NCBI GenBank assembly: GCA_016800925.1
Contig: JABCPU010000135.1
Coordinates: 96,637-160,636 of the forward strand
Direction: 5' to 3'
DNA from: Suillus spraguei
Taxonomy: Eukaryota > Basidiomycota > Agaricomycetes > Boletales > Suillaceae
DNA: 64,000 nt
Shown: piece after piece, positions 10,013 to 20,321 of the stretch
Layout of the letters: every line of letters starts with the position of its first letter
Numbering within the stretch: the first letter of the stretch is position 1
Program-made: the position numbers and the translations under genes
The notes under the pieces: generated by a model
The model's input: only the letters and a program-made list of their open reading frames with translations
The model's database searches: none
Told to the model about the DNA's origin: nothing

Positions 10013-11434
10013 TGTTATGACCATGCAAAACCGGAGGTTAGTAAGAAGTCCTGGTCTTACATGGGGTTGTACCGGAGGGTTGTAAGTCAAAGGGGCTTGG
10101 CCTCAGCTCGTACGCTGTGCCCCTTACCTGAGTATGTGCCCTTAATTTCGGATGAAGTCCAAGGGAGAGTTCTGGTGAAGTCCAGATGGAGGGTCCGGAC
10201 AAACTCTAAGGCAGGATAGCTCGACAGAGCTCTGATGGACTTCCAGATGAGCACGGGAATGCGCCGGAACTATTTCTGGAAGGTAGGGAGTAATGGTAAC
10301 ACTACTGGAACAAGCTCCAAGTAGAACGGATGAAGGATGGACCACTGGACAAAGTCCAGGGCAGGATAGGAGCAGAGCTCCGGAGGGAAAGATGATCCAT
10401 AGATGTCAGAGGATAGGATAGGATGGATCCGGAGGACTAGGGGTCCGAAGGTCCGGAGCTCAGAGGAGCGGAGGAGTGGAGGAGCGGAGGAGCGGAGGAG
10501 CGGAGGAGCGGAGGAGCGGAGGAGCGGAGGAGCGGAGGAGCGGAGGAGCGGAGGAGCGGAGGAGCAGAGGAGCAGGAGGGAGGAGCAGAGGAGCAGAGGA
10601 GCAGAGGAGCGAGGAGCAGATGATCGGATGATCGGATGAGCATAGCTCTGTGGATCTTAGAGGAAGTGTTGGCTACTACAGAGGAGTAGGTCTGGATGTG
10701 GTGTAGAGATAGTATAGACTACTCCGGACAAGGTCTGGAATAGAAACAGACAGTATAAGACTACCAAAGGTAGAGTCGGAGGTGAAACAGATGATAGACG
10801 GAGATGGACGAAGTCCGAAAAGATTATAGACATAGGGTCAAAGCTCCGGCCTAGGGAGTGATCCCATAGGCCTGAGTCGGAAGCTTACAAGGGCCGGAGC
10901 CCAAGTGCAAGAATGGAGACAGAGTTATATAGACATGATAACAGGATACAGAGTAATCAAAGGAATATACAGAAGTAGGAACAATGAATCAGACTAAGGT
11001 CTGCAGGAGTTGTACTACAAGTTTATATACTGTAGGAGCATGCCGGAGGGTAAGTACAGATAGTCCGAGGCTATGTCTGAAGCATATGGAAACACATTAG
11101 TAAGTACAGCGGGACATAAGGCTATGAACTCGGAGATGAAGCTCGTACAAAATACTTATCAAGACGGAGGCAGAGATCACCGAGAACCGGAAGCACAGAG
11201 ATACCCAGAAGCCGAAGACACAGGTATATTCTAAAAGGGGTAATGCGCAGGTGCGCGGGAATAGTTCGGATATGAACTTGGATCGGATATGGACACGGAT
11301 GGATATGGATTGGAGTGGATGGGTGGATCGGATATGTGAACTGGATTGGATGGGTGGATCAGATATGTGTAGGTTGGGTGTCTGGATGTCCATGGATTGG
11401 ATTTGATCTAAACCTGAATGTACGGTATATGACA
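10013..11434 (-). repeat. Solo B-type LTR (1422 bp) inside gag
   Basis: Runs TGTTATGACCATG...GGTATATGACA with target duplication ATTGC (10008-10012) and ATCGC (11435-11439; one mismatch). Read on the minus strand it has A-family order: TGTCATATAC start and TATATAAA followed 34 nt later by AGTCTGATTCA. It is longer than A LTRs partly because of a purine minisatellite at 10464-10612. Confidence 0.85.
10464..10612. repeat. GAGGAGCG minisatellite within the B LTR
   Basis: About a dozen tandem 8 bp GAGGAGCG units, then degenerate GAGGAGCA units. The B LTR at 31537 has a much shorter version (about 31980-32040), and the one at 20709 has only a few units, so this tract explains part of the LTR length differences. 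Its translation (RRSGGAEE repeats) is not a gene. Confidence 0.85.
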
Positions 11435-11889
11435 ATCGCCGACTTTGAGGCACTTGCAGCCAAGGCTCAAATTACCGACAATGCAACGAAGATCCAATTC
11501 TTCCAAGATGGCCTGAACTGGGGTATCCTTACAAAGCTTTTCGCACTAGGAGATGTCTCAGAAGTATTCCGAGACATTGTGCTGCAATGTGTTTCCATTG
11601 ACAACTCCCATCATCGCCTTCAAGCCATGAGGACACGTCATGCTCCACAACAGAAGAAGAAGAACTATGGAAACACACGTTACATCCCTAATTGTGATTC
11701 CAACGCAATGGTCATAGATCGAATCTCCGACATGGAGAGATCCGAATGCATGAAGAAGGGACAATGCTTCGGATGCAAGAAGACAGGACATCGCATTCAC
11801 AATTGTCCTGACAGAAAGAAGAAGACCCCACTCCGACAAACTGAAGTCAAAGAAGGGGAAGACATGAAGAAACTGTAAGGCGGATTGTT

Positions 11890-14224
11890 GCGGATTTTTG
11901 ACTTGGAAAAACAAAGACTCGACGTATGTTTCTCCCAATGTACTACTAAGACTTGTATGCGCTGTAGGTGAAAGAAAAGAACTTCGTGTCCCTATCACCC
12001 TTCACTCGTGTACTCGCCTAAAATCCGTCGACACCACTGCCGTTATTGATTCAGGAGCGGCAGGAACATTCATTTCCGAAGAGTTTGTGAAACTCCATCA
12101 AATCACGAGACGAAAACTCAAAACACCATTTCGAGTTACTACGGCAGATGGAACTCTTATCAAAGGAGGACCAATCACGCACTACTGCCTCCTAGTGGTC
12201 AAAATTGATGAATGAACCATGTATGGAAAATTCAATATTACCAAACTAGGAAGGAGAGATCAAATCCTTCTGGGAATTCCGTGGTTACGCGCAATGAACC
12301 CAAGTATAGATTGGGCTGCTGAAACGCTCGCCCTTCCTTGGACAGCAAAATCAGATGAAATCAAAATTGATATAGATACGGATCGGAAGAAGAATGGATT
12401 GCCCCAATTCTTCAATCATCATTCCAAGTGGCAACATTCCCGACTTCCAAGATCCCTTGCCATCCCTTCTATTCCTAACGATTCAGAACCGGAAGAACAA
12501 CCACTGCGCACCATCAATCCTACTCCACGTGTACAACTGCCATGACCAGTATCACCAATTCCCCGCGTAGAAAAGCGCAAGAATGAATCTGAACCCGAGC
12601 ATCGGGCCGGACAAGAGCCTATTGAGCAACGGCCAATAGAAGAACAGAAGTATGGAAAAAGAAAAGCAGAAGAGGAGATCTCCGGACGGGATACCAACGT
12701 AACGAAATTATCCAAGTTCTATGTACCCCCGAAAACTCTTCAACATACTCCCTCGGCTTCAATTGAAGAAATCCCCAATGAAGAAGAAACCGTGCCCTCA
12801 TTGATCCCAACAGAGGATGATGAACAATTCAACACCATGCAAGATGTCTGGCACGCACCAGAAGTCCATGAGATCTCCTCCTACGAACTTGGTGATGGAG
12901 TGAGCATGAGAATCATAGAAGAAGTTTCCATGGACACGCCCCTCACACATGATGGGACTTCTCGATTCGAACAACTCTCCAACTATTCCGCAATTCCCCT
13001 TCCTCCTCCGAAATACAGTAACAAAGCTCAGGAATTCGCCACGGATGAGAAGGAAAAGAAAAAGAAATCCTTTGAAGAATTGGTCCCGGACTATTTACAC
13101 GACTTTGCAGACGTCTTTGCTAAAGACGGATTAAACAAACTACCCCCTGAACGCCCCAGTATTGATCATCGGATCGATACTAAACCCAGTTTCATCCCCG
13201 CACGTCTAAGGTTTACCCGCTATCGGAAAAAGAACGTGCTGCCGTCAAAACGTTTATTGATGAAAACATTGCGAAAGGTTTTATCTCAGAATCAAAGTCA
13301 CCCCAAGCCAGTGGCTTCTTCTTTGTGGGAAAGAAGAGTGGAGAATTGCGTCCCTGTCAAGATTATCGCTACATCAACGATTGGACAGTCAAGAACACCT
13401 ATCCGCTCCCACTCCCTATCTCCCTTGTTGCATGTCTTCACAATGCACAGTTCTTTACGGAAATGGATATCCGGTCCGGCTATAATAATATTCGCATTCA
13501 TCCCAATGATCGCTGGAAAGCTGCTTTTACAGCGGAGTTCAGCCTCTTTGAACCGAACGTCATGTTCTTTGGCCTCTGCAATTCCCCAGCAACTTTCCAA
13601 GCATACATGAATCATACTTTCCAGCAGGAAATTAACGAAGGATGGATGGTTATCTACATGGACAATATCTTGATTTTCTCTACAACTATGGCAGAACACC
13701 GCGAACGGACAAGACAGGTTTTGATGAAGATACGGAAGGAACAATTTGTTCTTGAAACCGGAGAAATGCACCTTTGATGCAGAAGAAGTGGAATACCTCG
13801 GAATGATAATCCGCCCCAGACAAGTTGCTATGGATATTGCCAAGACTAAGGGAATCTCCGAATGGCCAGTTCCGAAATCTGTAAAAGATGTTCGGTCATT
13901 CCTTGGTTTTTGCAACTTCTACCGCATGTTCATCTCCCATTACTCTGATATTGCCCGACCTCTTATTGATTTAACAAAGAAAGACAAGGTCTTTGATTGG
14001 TCAACTGAATGCATGGACACTTTCGAAGAACTGAAAAGACGCTTCACATCCCAACCAGTACTCTGTAACCCTGATCCTTCCCGACAATTTGCTATTGCCG
14101 CTGACACTTTGCTCATAGCAACTGGCGGAGTTCTCTTGCAAACTGATGAGAATGGTGTTTATCACCCATGTGCATATCTCTCACAGTCTTTGAACCCTGC
14201 AGAACGCAATTATCAGATCTTTGA
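11890..14224 (+). pseudogene. Protease and reverse transcriptase of family C copy 1, to the start of RNase H
   Basis: The polyprotein segment contains an aspartic protease (VIDSGAAGTFI near 12045) and a TGA at 12213-12215 immediately before MYGKFNITKLGRRDQILLGI. A variable linker follows, then RT from about 13080 (YLHDFADVFAKDGLNKLPPE) through GKKSGELRPCQDYRYINDW, FTEMDIRSGYNNIRIHP, SPATFQAYMN and YMDNILIFS near 13656. The RT active-site motif is YMDN rather than YxDD. Frameshifts lie near 13199 and 13750, and a CGA-to-TGA stop is at 12543-12545. RNase H begins (LLQTDENGVYHPCAYLSQ) before the A LTR interrupts at 14225. Confidence 0.8.
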
Positions 14225-14993
14225 TGTCATATACCATACTTCTAATCTCAGATCCGATCATATCCGTCCAGATCCGATCGTTTCCATATCCGTCCGGTCC
14301 ACAGATCCTGTCCGGACCACCCTTCCGAATGTACTCACTTCTCGCACCTTAACTCCCTGGTGAACATCTGCGTCTATCTCCTTTCGTCATTTCTCCTACT
14401 ACCGGTACTCCGGCTGTTTATATTTCCGTCCTGTGTTACTGATCCGTTTCCTGTGTTCATTTCCGATTCATGCTTACTGATCCGCTGTGCAATAACTAAT
14501 AGACTTCCGTTACACTTCGTACATAGCCCTCGGTCCCGGACTTGCTAATTATCCGTCTTAGATACTTACTGTATATAAACCACTTGTAGATCTCCATAGA
14601 ACCTTAGTTCGAATATCATCTTAGATTCTACTCATTCTGCCTCCTCCGGACTTAAGCCACTCTCCACTTTAAGTCACCTTCCGAGACTTAGGATTGACTC
14701 CTATAGTCTATACCTCCGACTCTATCTTCGGATAGTCCATCTCCGTTAGTTTCTAGTTAGGAACTCGTTCCGAAACTAGCCTTAATCTCTGTCCTCTCCT
14801 TACGTTCCGAATTACCTTCGGACGTATTATATCCGACACCTTCGGACACCCGGATCCGTCACGCAACCCCTTCCAGGTCTTCGGACGAATAACTCCTCCC
14901 TGAAATAAGGGGCATTACTCGAGAAAGGGGCACAGTGTACGAACTGAGGCCAAAGCCCTTCGGATCTCTCTACCCTTGAGTACAGTCTTAACA
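14225..14993 (+). repeat. Solo A-type LTR (769 bp) inside RNase H
   Basis: Runs TGTCATATACCATAC...CAGTCTTAACA with a perfect 5 bp target duplication TTTGA (14220-14224 and 14994-14998). The RNase H reading resumes after it ([20 protein letters not shown]). Confidence 0.92.
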
Positions 14994-16663
14994 TTTGATC
15001 AGGAACTGCTTGCCGTAATCCAGGCATTGAATGAATGGCATCATTATCTCGAAGGAAACCCACACCCCGTCCTGGTATTCACCGACCACAAGAATCTTCT
15101 GTACTTTAGAAGTGCACAGAAGCTTACCCGTCGCCAAGCACGATGGCAATTGATTTTGTCTATTTACGACATTGAACTGCATCACATTGCAGGTACTAAA
15201 TTGGCAGTCTTATTGATACCGATCTGAAGGATGTTTTGTCATCTTCTGACCCCCTCGATGACCCTGTCTTCAGAACAGCGTCCGATGCCCTTGATGGTGT
15301 ATGCCTTCCCCCTATGAAGTCAGCACTCTCTGACTGGAAGATTGAGGAGAACGTCCTCTATTTTAAGAATCATGCCTATATTCCACCGGCGCATCGTCCC
15401 AATATCCTGCACAGGTATCATGATCATCCTACCGTGGGACATCCCAGTAGGTTCAAAACTGAAGAACTCATCAAACGAGAAGCTTGGTGGCCCGCTATGG
15501 GCTCTTACATTCGGAAATACGTTGAGGGTTGCGCCCTTTGTCAGCAAATGAAGGCCGATACTCACCCTGTTCGACCTCCCCTTGCCCCAATACCTTCCTC
15601 TGCAACTCGCCCCTTTTCCCAGGTCTCTGTTGATCTTATCACTGACCTCCCTGTCTCTGGAGGCTTTGACAGTATCATGGTCGTGGTAGACCATGGCCTT
15701 ATGAAGGGGGTAATTATTATCCCTTGTCTGAAAACCGTCACTTCCGAAGGGATTGCTAAGCTATTCTTAAAACATGTTTATCATCGATTTGGACTCCATG
15801 ACAAAGTTATCTCAGATCGAGGTCCGCAGTTCCTATCACGCTTCTCTAAGGAGCTTGCCCAACTTCTCGATTACGTCATTGCTCCATCTACAGCTTATCA
15901 CCCTCAGACCGATGGTCAAACAGAAAGGCTTAACCAAGAACTTGAAACATACCTATGCATCTATTGCCGCAACAATCCTGAAGATTGGGTAGAACATCTA
16001 CCAATCGCCGAATTTGTCCACAATCATCGAAAACATGATGCAAGGAATGCATCACCCTTCTATTTGATGATGGGATATGAACCACGCACCATCCCTCACC
16101 TTATCCCTGATTCATCAGTCCCTGCAGCAGAAGATCGAGTACGATCCCTGCAGAAGATAAGAGAAGAAGCAATCGCCTGCCATAACATTGCAATGCAAAC
16201 AATGGCCGAACGATCCCAAGGAGATAAGTACATTCCATGGAAGATCGGAGATAAGGTTTGGCTATCTGCTGCCAATCTTAGACTCAAACTCCCATCAAGG
16301 AAACTCGCGCCAAAGCGATACGGACCTTTCCCGATCATCGATGTCTTATCACCCATCATGTTTACACTCAAACTCCCTCCGCAGTGGAAAATTCATCCCA
16401 CGTTCCATGCTTCTGTCTTATCGTCCTATAGCGAAACAGACGTACACGGTCTGAACTTCCCTGAACCACCACCTGACATCATCGAAGAAGAAGAAGAATA
16501 TGAAATAGAAGCGATTCTTTCCCACAAAGGAACCGGCACTCGCTGACGTTATCTTGTTTCTTGGAAAGGATATTCATCAGGAGATAACGAATGGCTCCCA
16601 GAAAAGAACTTGAAGAACTCCACTCGAATCTTGAATGCTTATAAGAAGCAACACGCCCTCTGA
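14994..16663 (+). pseudogene. RNase H end, integrase and chromodomain of family C copy 1
   Basis: 14994-15210 completes RNase H ([31 protein letters not shown]). A deletion near 15210 relative to copy 3 removes the RNase H to integrase linker. Integrase, from about 15236 to 16546, is open for 436 codons: zinc binding HRYHDHPTVGH..CALC, and acidic residues in VDLITD, VISDRGPQF and QELET after HPQTDGQTERLN. The chromodomain (EYEIEAILSHKG, then [18 protein letters not shown]) targets integration to histone-marked chromatin in related elements. It is cut by a TGA at 16544-16546 but readable to the end at 16663. Confidence 0.82.
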
Positions 16664-16717
16664 TTATCCTTTAGTCAACCAACTGCACAAAGCACTTGAT
16701 CAACTACCACCATCGAA

Positions 16718-18049
16718 ATGTCTTTCCCCACTGCCTACATCACCCCCATCACCGTTGCCAAAAATGACTCCGACTATGATGCTGAAAACTACGGAACCCT
16801 TGCCACCGAAATCGACAACACCTCCTACATCGAAGCCGCCCATCTATGTGAAGGACACGCCCTTGAAATCGAAAGAATCCTCACAGAAAGAGGTGCCTTC
16901 CCGGCCCTCCTCCTCGTCAACATTATCCGTACTGCCGCCCTCATCGAAGCCACAGCCAATGAAACCACAGACGCCACATATCGTCAACGCTTCTTACATC
17001 TTCAAAAACGCATTCGTTCTTATGCTATGTTGTTGCTTCCCAGTTCTTTCAAAAGCGATGTTGAAGAAGCTATTCACATCGTGGCCGAACGTCGAGCAGG
17101 TGTTGCTCGACCTCCCTCTCCGCATGAAGATACGCCACTTCCTATTCCAGCACCCTCTTCTTCGCGCATGTATTCTAGTGTTGACGCCCTTGCTGGCTTA
17201 TGCACTGCTGTCCAAGAGGTCGGGCAGCTCACCAACGCGGTTGTCGAAACCATCCAGCAATCAGTCGCTGAAACCAGAGCAGCCAGAAACTTAGTAGAAG
17301 AAGCCATCACTGATCTACAACAAACGCAAGCCGACCTCGCTTCCCCCCGAACCCCATCTCCTCTCAAACAACCGACCTCACTGCCTCCCATCATAGTCTC
17401 TCATGACCATCCTGCATGGCTGTACAAGCCTTGTACAGGAGAACAGTGTGAAGCTGCAAAAAGGTTAGGAATTCCTGTTGCTGAATTAATAACGCTCGGC
17501 CCTCGACTTCGCGATCTTCACATTCACCCTCCCATGTCCATTCCGTCATCATTTGGTCCAATGGATCCTGTCTCACCAGTCTTAGTAAAAGACTTTGGCA
17601 TAACCTCCCCTTCTTCCTCCAATGAACTTCTTGCGGTTGCTGAACAAGGAACCATCCCTGATCTCCCAGCATCAGCATATGCTCTTTCCCCTGATCAACA
17701 AGCGCAGCTCAGACGCAATAACACTCTTGCCTTGAAACGCATGAGACGGAATAAGGGGAAGAAGCGCGCTAGATCCACCAGTCCTAAACCCATCATTTCA
17801 CCGTCACCATTACGCAAATCTATCTCCAATCCCAATGAAAACATGAAATGTTGCGTTTGTGGATTACTTGGGCATCGTCAAAAGAACTGTGCGGAATACC
17901 AGTGCAAAGTTTGCAGATACTGGTCGCCTACCCATCTATCCATTTATTGTCCTCGACAAGTTGGAACTCCTCCCTTTACATTAACTTGGAAGGACGATGG
18001 ATTCTACGATGCACTTCGTTCTTGGGAACGACAGCTTGACGATGAATGA
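16718..18049 (+). CDS. Third ORF of family C gypsy element: uncharacterised protein with two adjacent zinc knuckles
   Basis: A 443-codon ORF lies 54 bp after the pol stop and before the polypurine tract, the position of env in retroviruses, but no signal peptide or membrane segment is visible. The N-terminal half is alpha-helical looking (EAAHLCEGHALEIERILTE; LHLQKRIRSYAMLLLPSSFK). The middle is Ser/Pro-rich, then comes a basic patch (KRMRRNKGKKRAR). The C-terminus has CX2CX4HX4C (CCVCGLLGHRQKNC), four residues, then CX2CX6HX4C (CKVCRYWSPTHLSIYC). A TGA at 18047 appears premature: the frame continues to TAA at 18185-18187, and the extension matches copy 3 (GAEEAVYM; EYSDDPVYY). Homologues lie at 40260-41719 and, decayed, at 6933-7870. 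Function unknown; nucleic-acid binding is inferred from the knuckles only. Confidence 0.75.
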   Translation: MSFPTAYITPITVAKNDSDYDAENYGTLATEIDNTSYIEAAHLCEGHALEIERILTERGAFPALLLVNIIRTAALIEATANETTDATYRQRFLHLQKRIRSYAMLLLPSSFKSDVEEAIHIVAERRAGVARPPSPHEDTPLPIPAPSSSRMYSSVDALAGLCTAVQEVGQLTNAVVETIQQSVAETRAARNLVEEAITDLQQTQADLASPRTPSPLKQPTSLPPIIVSHDHPAWLYKPCTGEQCEAAKRLGIPVAELITLGPRLRDLHIHPPMSIPSSFGPMDPVSPVLVKDFGITSPSSSNELLAVAEQGTIPDLPASAYALSPDQQAQLRRNNTLALKRMRRNKGKKRARSTSPKPIISPSPLRKSISNPNENMKCCVCGLLGHRQKNCAEYQCKVCRYWSPTHLSIYCPRQVGTPPFTLTWKDDGFYDALRSWERQLDDE

Positions 18050-18206
18050 ATCCAAGCAGAGAAACGGAGGGATTCAAAACGATGCGCCGGTGCTGAAGAA
18101 GCCGTGTATATGAGAAGTGGATCCTTCGCTGATGAGGACTACGAGTATAGTGATGACCCTGTTTACTACACGAACCAGGATGAGTAAAGTCAGTGACTTT
18201 ACGTGT

Positions 18207-18219
18207 AAAAAGGGGGTAA
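18207..18219 (+). other. Polypurine tract of family C copy 1
   Basis: AAAAAGGGGGTAA directly before the right LTR. This is the expected primer for plus-strand DNA synthesis. Confidence 0.75.
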
Positions 18220-18694
18220 TGTTACAGTTGTACGTGCCCCTATTCATTTTCTCTTTGTCTCCTTACTTGTATATCATGTCACATGACTCTGACTCATATG
18301 CTCAATGCATCTGTACTATAGTTGCCTTCCCTATTTGGATACGCACTTACTTTCCCACGCCTCTCTTGGTCTGTGCGCACATATTGGTCTATTTAAGCAC
18401 GTTGTACTTGTAGTAGATTCTTTACTTTAATCTTACTGGGTTTTACCTGGAACTTCCTTTGCTTAGGTCTCCAACCTAAGTTGTCTTGAATCGTCTCTAA
18501 GTCTAAGCACTCCTTAGCCTTAGTCTCTATTCTCGTAGAACCTCTTAGACCTGTCTTTGAGGCCGAACCCTTGATTGTACTCGGAACACGTTCCTTGTAC
18601 TTTCACCTTGTCCTCTTCTGGACATTGTAAGAACCTCCCAGCAGACTGACTGTGTCTTTTCACTGTCGCTGGTGATGCCACCCCAGTCGTAACA
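18220..18694 (+). repeat. Right LTR of family C copy 1
   Basis: 475 bp, same length as the left LTR and near identical to it, followed by CCAGT, which duplicates the left flank. Confidence 0.9.
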
Positions 18695-19118
18695 CCAGTT
18701 ACTTACAGTATATAAACCACTTGTAAATCTCCATAGAATCTTAGTTTGAATATCATCTTAGATTTTGCTTAGTCTGTTCCTCCGGACTTGAGTTCCTTCT
18801 GACTCTAGTCACCTTCTGAGACTTAGGATTGATTCCTATAGTCTAATATCTTCAGCTCTACCTTTGGGTAGTTAGGACTCTGTCCGACACTAGCCTTGTA
18901 CCTTGTTCCATTCCTATGTTCTGGATAACCTTTGGACATGACATATCTGTTACCTTTGGACATCCAGATCCATCATGTGACCACCTTTGGACCTTTGGAC
19001 CTTTGGACATATATGTATCTTCCCTCTGAAATAAGGGGCAATACTCGGGAAAGGGACACAGTGTAAGAACTGAGGCCAAAGTCCTTCAGATCCTTTACTT
19101 TTGAGTACGGTCTTAACA
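18695..19118 (+). repeat. A-type LTR, 3' part (continuation of 8646-8963)
   Basis: Contains the A-family TATATAAACC box and ends GAGTACGGTCTTAACA. Together with 8646-8963 it makes one A LTR split by the C element. Confidence 0.75.
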
Positions 19119-19935
19119 GGCAGGGTAGGAGTGAAGCCCCAGGAGGAGAGATGATCCATAGGAGGTAGAGTATAGGATAGGATAGGTCCAGAGTGTTAGT
19201 TGTGTGACTTTGCACTTAATTAGTTCAAGGACTTTCAGGACTTTCAGGACTTTCAGTACACTTTCGAGACATTGAGGACACTTCAATGACCGCACTTTTG
19301 GGACACTTTAAGGACATTACCATGATAGGCATTGTTTACATTTATTTACAAAAACTCGTCCATAGTCAGAGTTCATAGTCTTATATGCCTTGTGCATTGA
19401 CTCTGAACTCTCAGGTATGATACATTTATATAGATACTTAATATACTTGTGCATTGACTCTGAACTCTCAGCTTGACTTATAACACAGAGGTCCAAAGGC
19501 CTGGAGTTAGGAGTGGAGGAGGAGAGAGATGGAGGAATGGAGGAATGGAGGAATGGAGGAATGGAGAAGTGGAGCTCTGTAATCTCAGGGGAAGTGTTGA
19601 ACTACTTTGGAGGAGTAGGTCTGGAGATTATGTAATGAGAGTATAGGCTACAATCTGGAGTAGAAACAAACAGGTTAAGACTACCAAAGGTAGAGCCAGA
19701 CATGAAACAGAAGTTAATGACAGGAGTTGGACAAAGTCCAGAATGAGTTAGATATCAAAGGGACAATACTCCAGCCTAGGGAATCATCCAATAGGCCTGA
19801 GCTGGAGGCTTACAAGGGCTGGAGCCCAAGTACAAGAATGCAACAGAGTTATATAGACAGAGTAAGCAAGATACAGAGCAGGCAATAGAATAAGTAGATG
19901 TAATGGTCAGACTGAAGTCTGCAGGAGTCTGAGGT
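19119..19935 (-). repeat. B-type LTR remainder, split by a copia solo LTR
   Basis: 19119-19193 and 19486-19935 continue the B LTR begun at 8307 (GATGATCCATAGGAGG, GACTACCAAAGGTAGAG, GTCTGCAGGAGT). Similarity stops near 19932, before a CAT microsatellite, so the B copy is truncated. Confidence 0.6.
19194..19485 (+). repeat. Solo copia LTR (292 bp)
   Basis: Runs TGTTAGTTGTGTGAC...CTTATAACA. Flanked by perfect CAGAG duplications (19189-19193 and 19486-19490). Same length as the LTRs of the copia element at 22376. Confidence 0.9.
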
Positions 19936-19947
19936 ATTGAAGAAACT

Positions 19948-19985
<38 letters not shown>

Positions 19986-20321
19986 ATAGCATCTTTCCTT
20001 TTTCTCTTTATCACATGCATTCAAACATATATATAATATGCATCACCTCATTCACATACCTCAGTTGTTGTCTGCAAACACTGAGGTATGATAATTAGTC
20101 TCTCATTATCATGCCGTCTCTCACTTCACTTTCTATAGCATGTTCATTCATTAGGTATTGATAATATTTAGCTGTTGTCTGCAAACACTGAGTGTGTTCA
20201 TTCATTAGCTTCTAACAGGTTAGGAGCTGTGATTTCTAAATGAAATTATTCAAGCTACAACCAACATGCACAGCTATTTACACAACTCATATCATTGTAT
20301 TTTCTCTGCCTTTCCTTCAAC
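19936..20321. repeat. CAT microsatellite and short direct repeats, no gene
   Basis: A (CAT)n run of about 35 bp lies at 19950-19984. Further on GTTGTCTGCAAACACTGAG occurs twice (about 20065 and 20175), as does TGTTCATTCATTAG. No coding potential is seen. Confidence 0.6.

Larger units (their letters stand above)
9639..11878 (+). pseudogene. Gag of family C copy 1, split by a solo LTR
   Basis: Gag coats the retrotransposon RNA and forms virus-like particles. The first part, 9639-10012, starts MTTKDFEYKIGQP and contains the capsid-like stretch KIIFITSFMTERNAKSWKEQ. After the LTR insertion, 11435-11878 resumes in register (DFEALAAKAQITDN) and ends with a CCHC knuckle, CFGCKKTGHRIHNC, followed by a basic tail. 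Copy 2 (28990) shows the uninterrupted join at LHTYIADFEALAA, which confirms the insertion point. Start chosen by homology with copy 2. Protease follows in a different frame. Confidence 0.8.
8964..18694 (+). mobile_element. Complete family C chromodomain Ty3/gypsy retrotransposon (copy 1), with two solo LTRs inside
   Basis: Bounded by two 475 bp LTRs (8964-9438 and 18220-18694) and the 5 bp duplication CCAGT (8959-8963 and 18695-18699). Internal order: self-primer site, gag with CCHC, protease, RT, RNase H, integrase, chromodomain, third ORF, polypurine tract. A B solo LTR (10013-11434) splits gag and an A solo LTR (14225-14993) splits RNase H. The coding regions also carry single-base frameshifts, a deletion near 15210 and CpG-derived stops, so the copy is dead. 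Gene order and the chromodomain place it among chromoviruses. Confidence 0.9.

Noticed and set aside
10403..10643. Plus and minus ORFs of Arg/Gly/Glu or Ser/Ala/Pro repeats
   Set aside because: Translations of the GAGGAGCG minisatellite inside a solo LTR.
16635..17294. 219-codon ORF overlapping the pol end and third ORF
   Set aside because: An alternative frame of the longer third ORF, which is supported by two other copies.
16718..18187. Envelope gene, making family C an errantivirus-like element
   Set aside because: Position fits, but there is no signal peptide, transmembrane segment or glycosylation-rich ectodomain; the zinc knuckles point to nucleic-acid binding.
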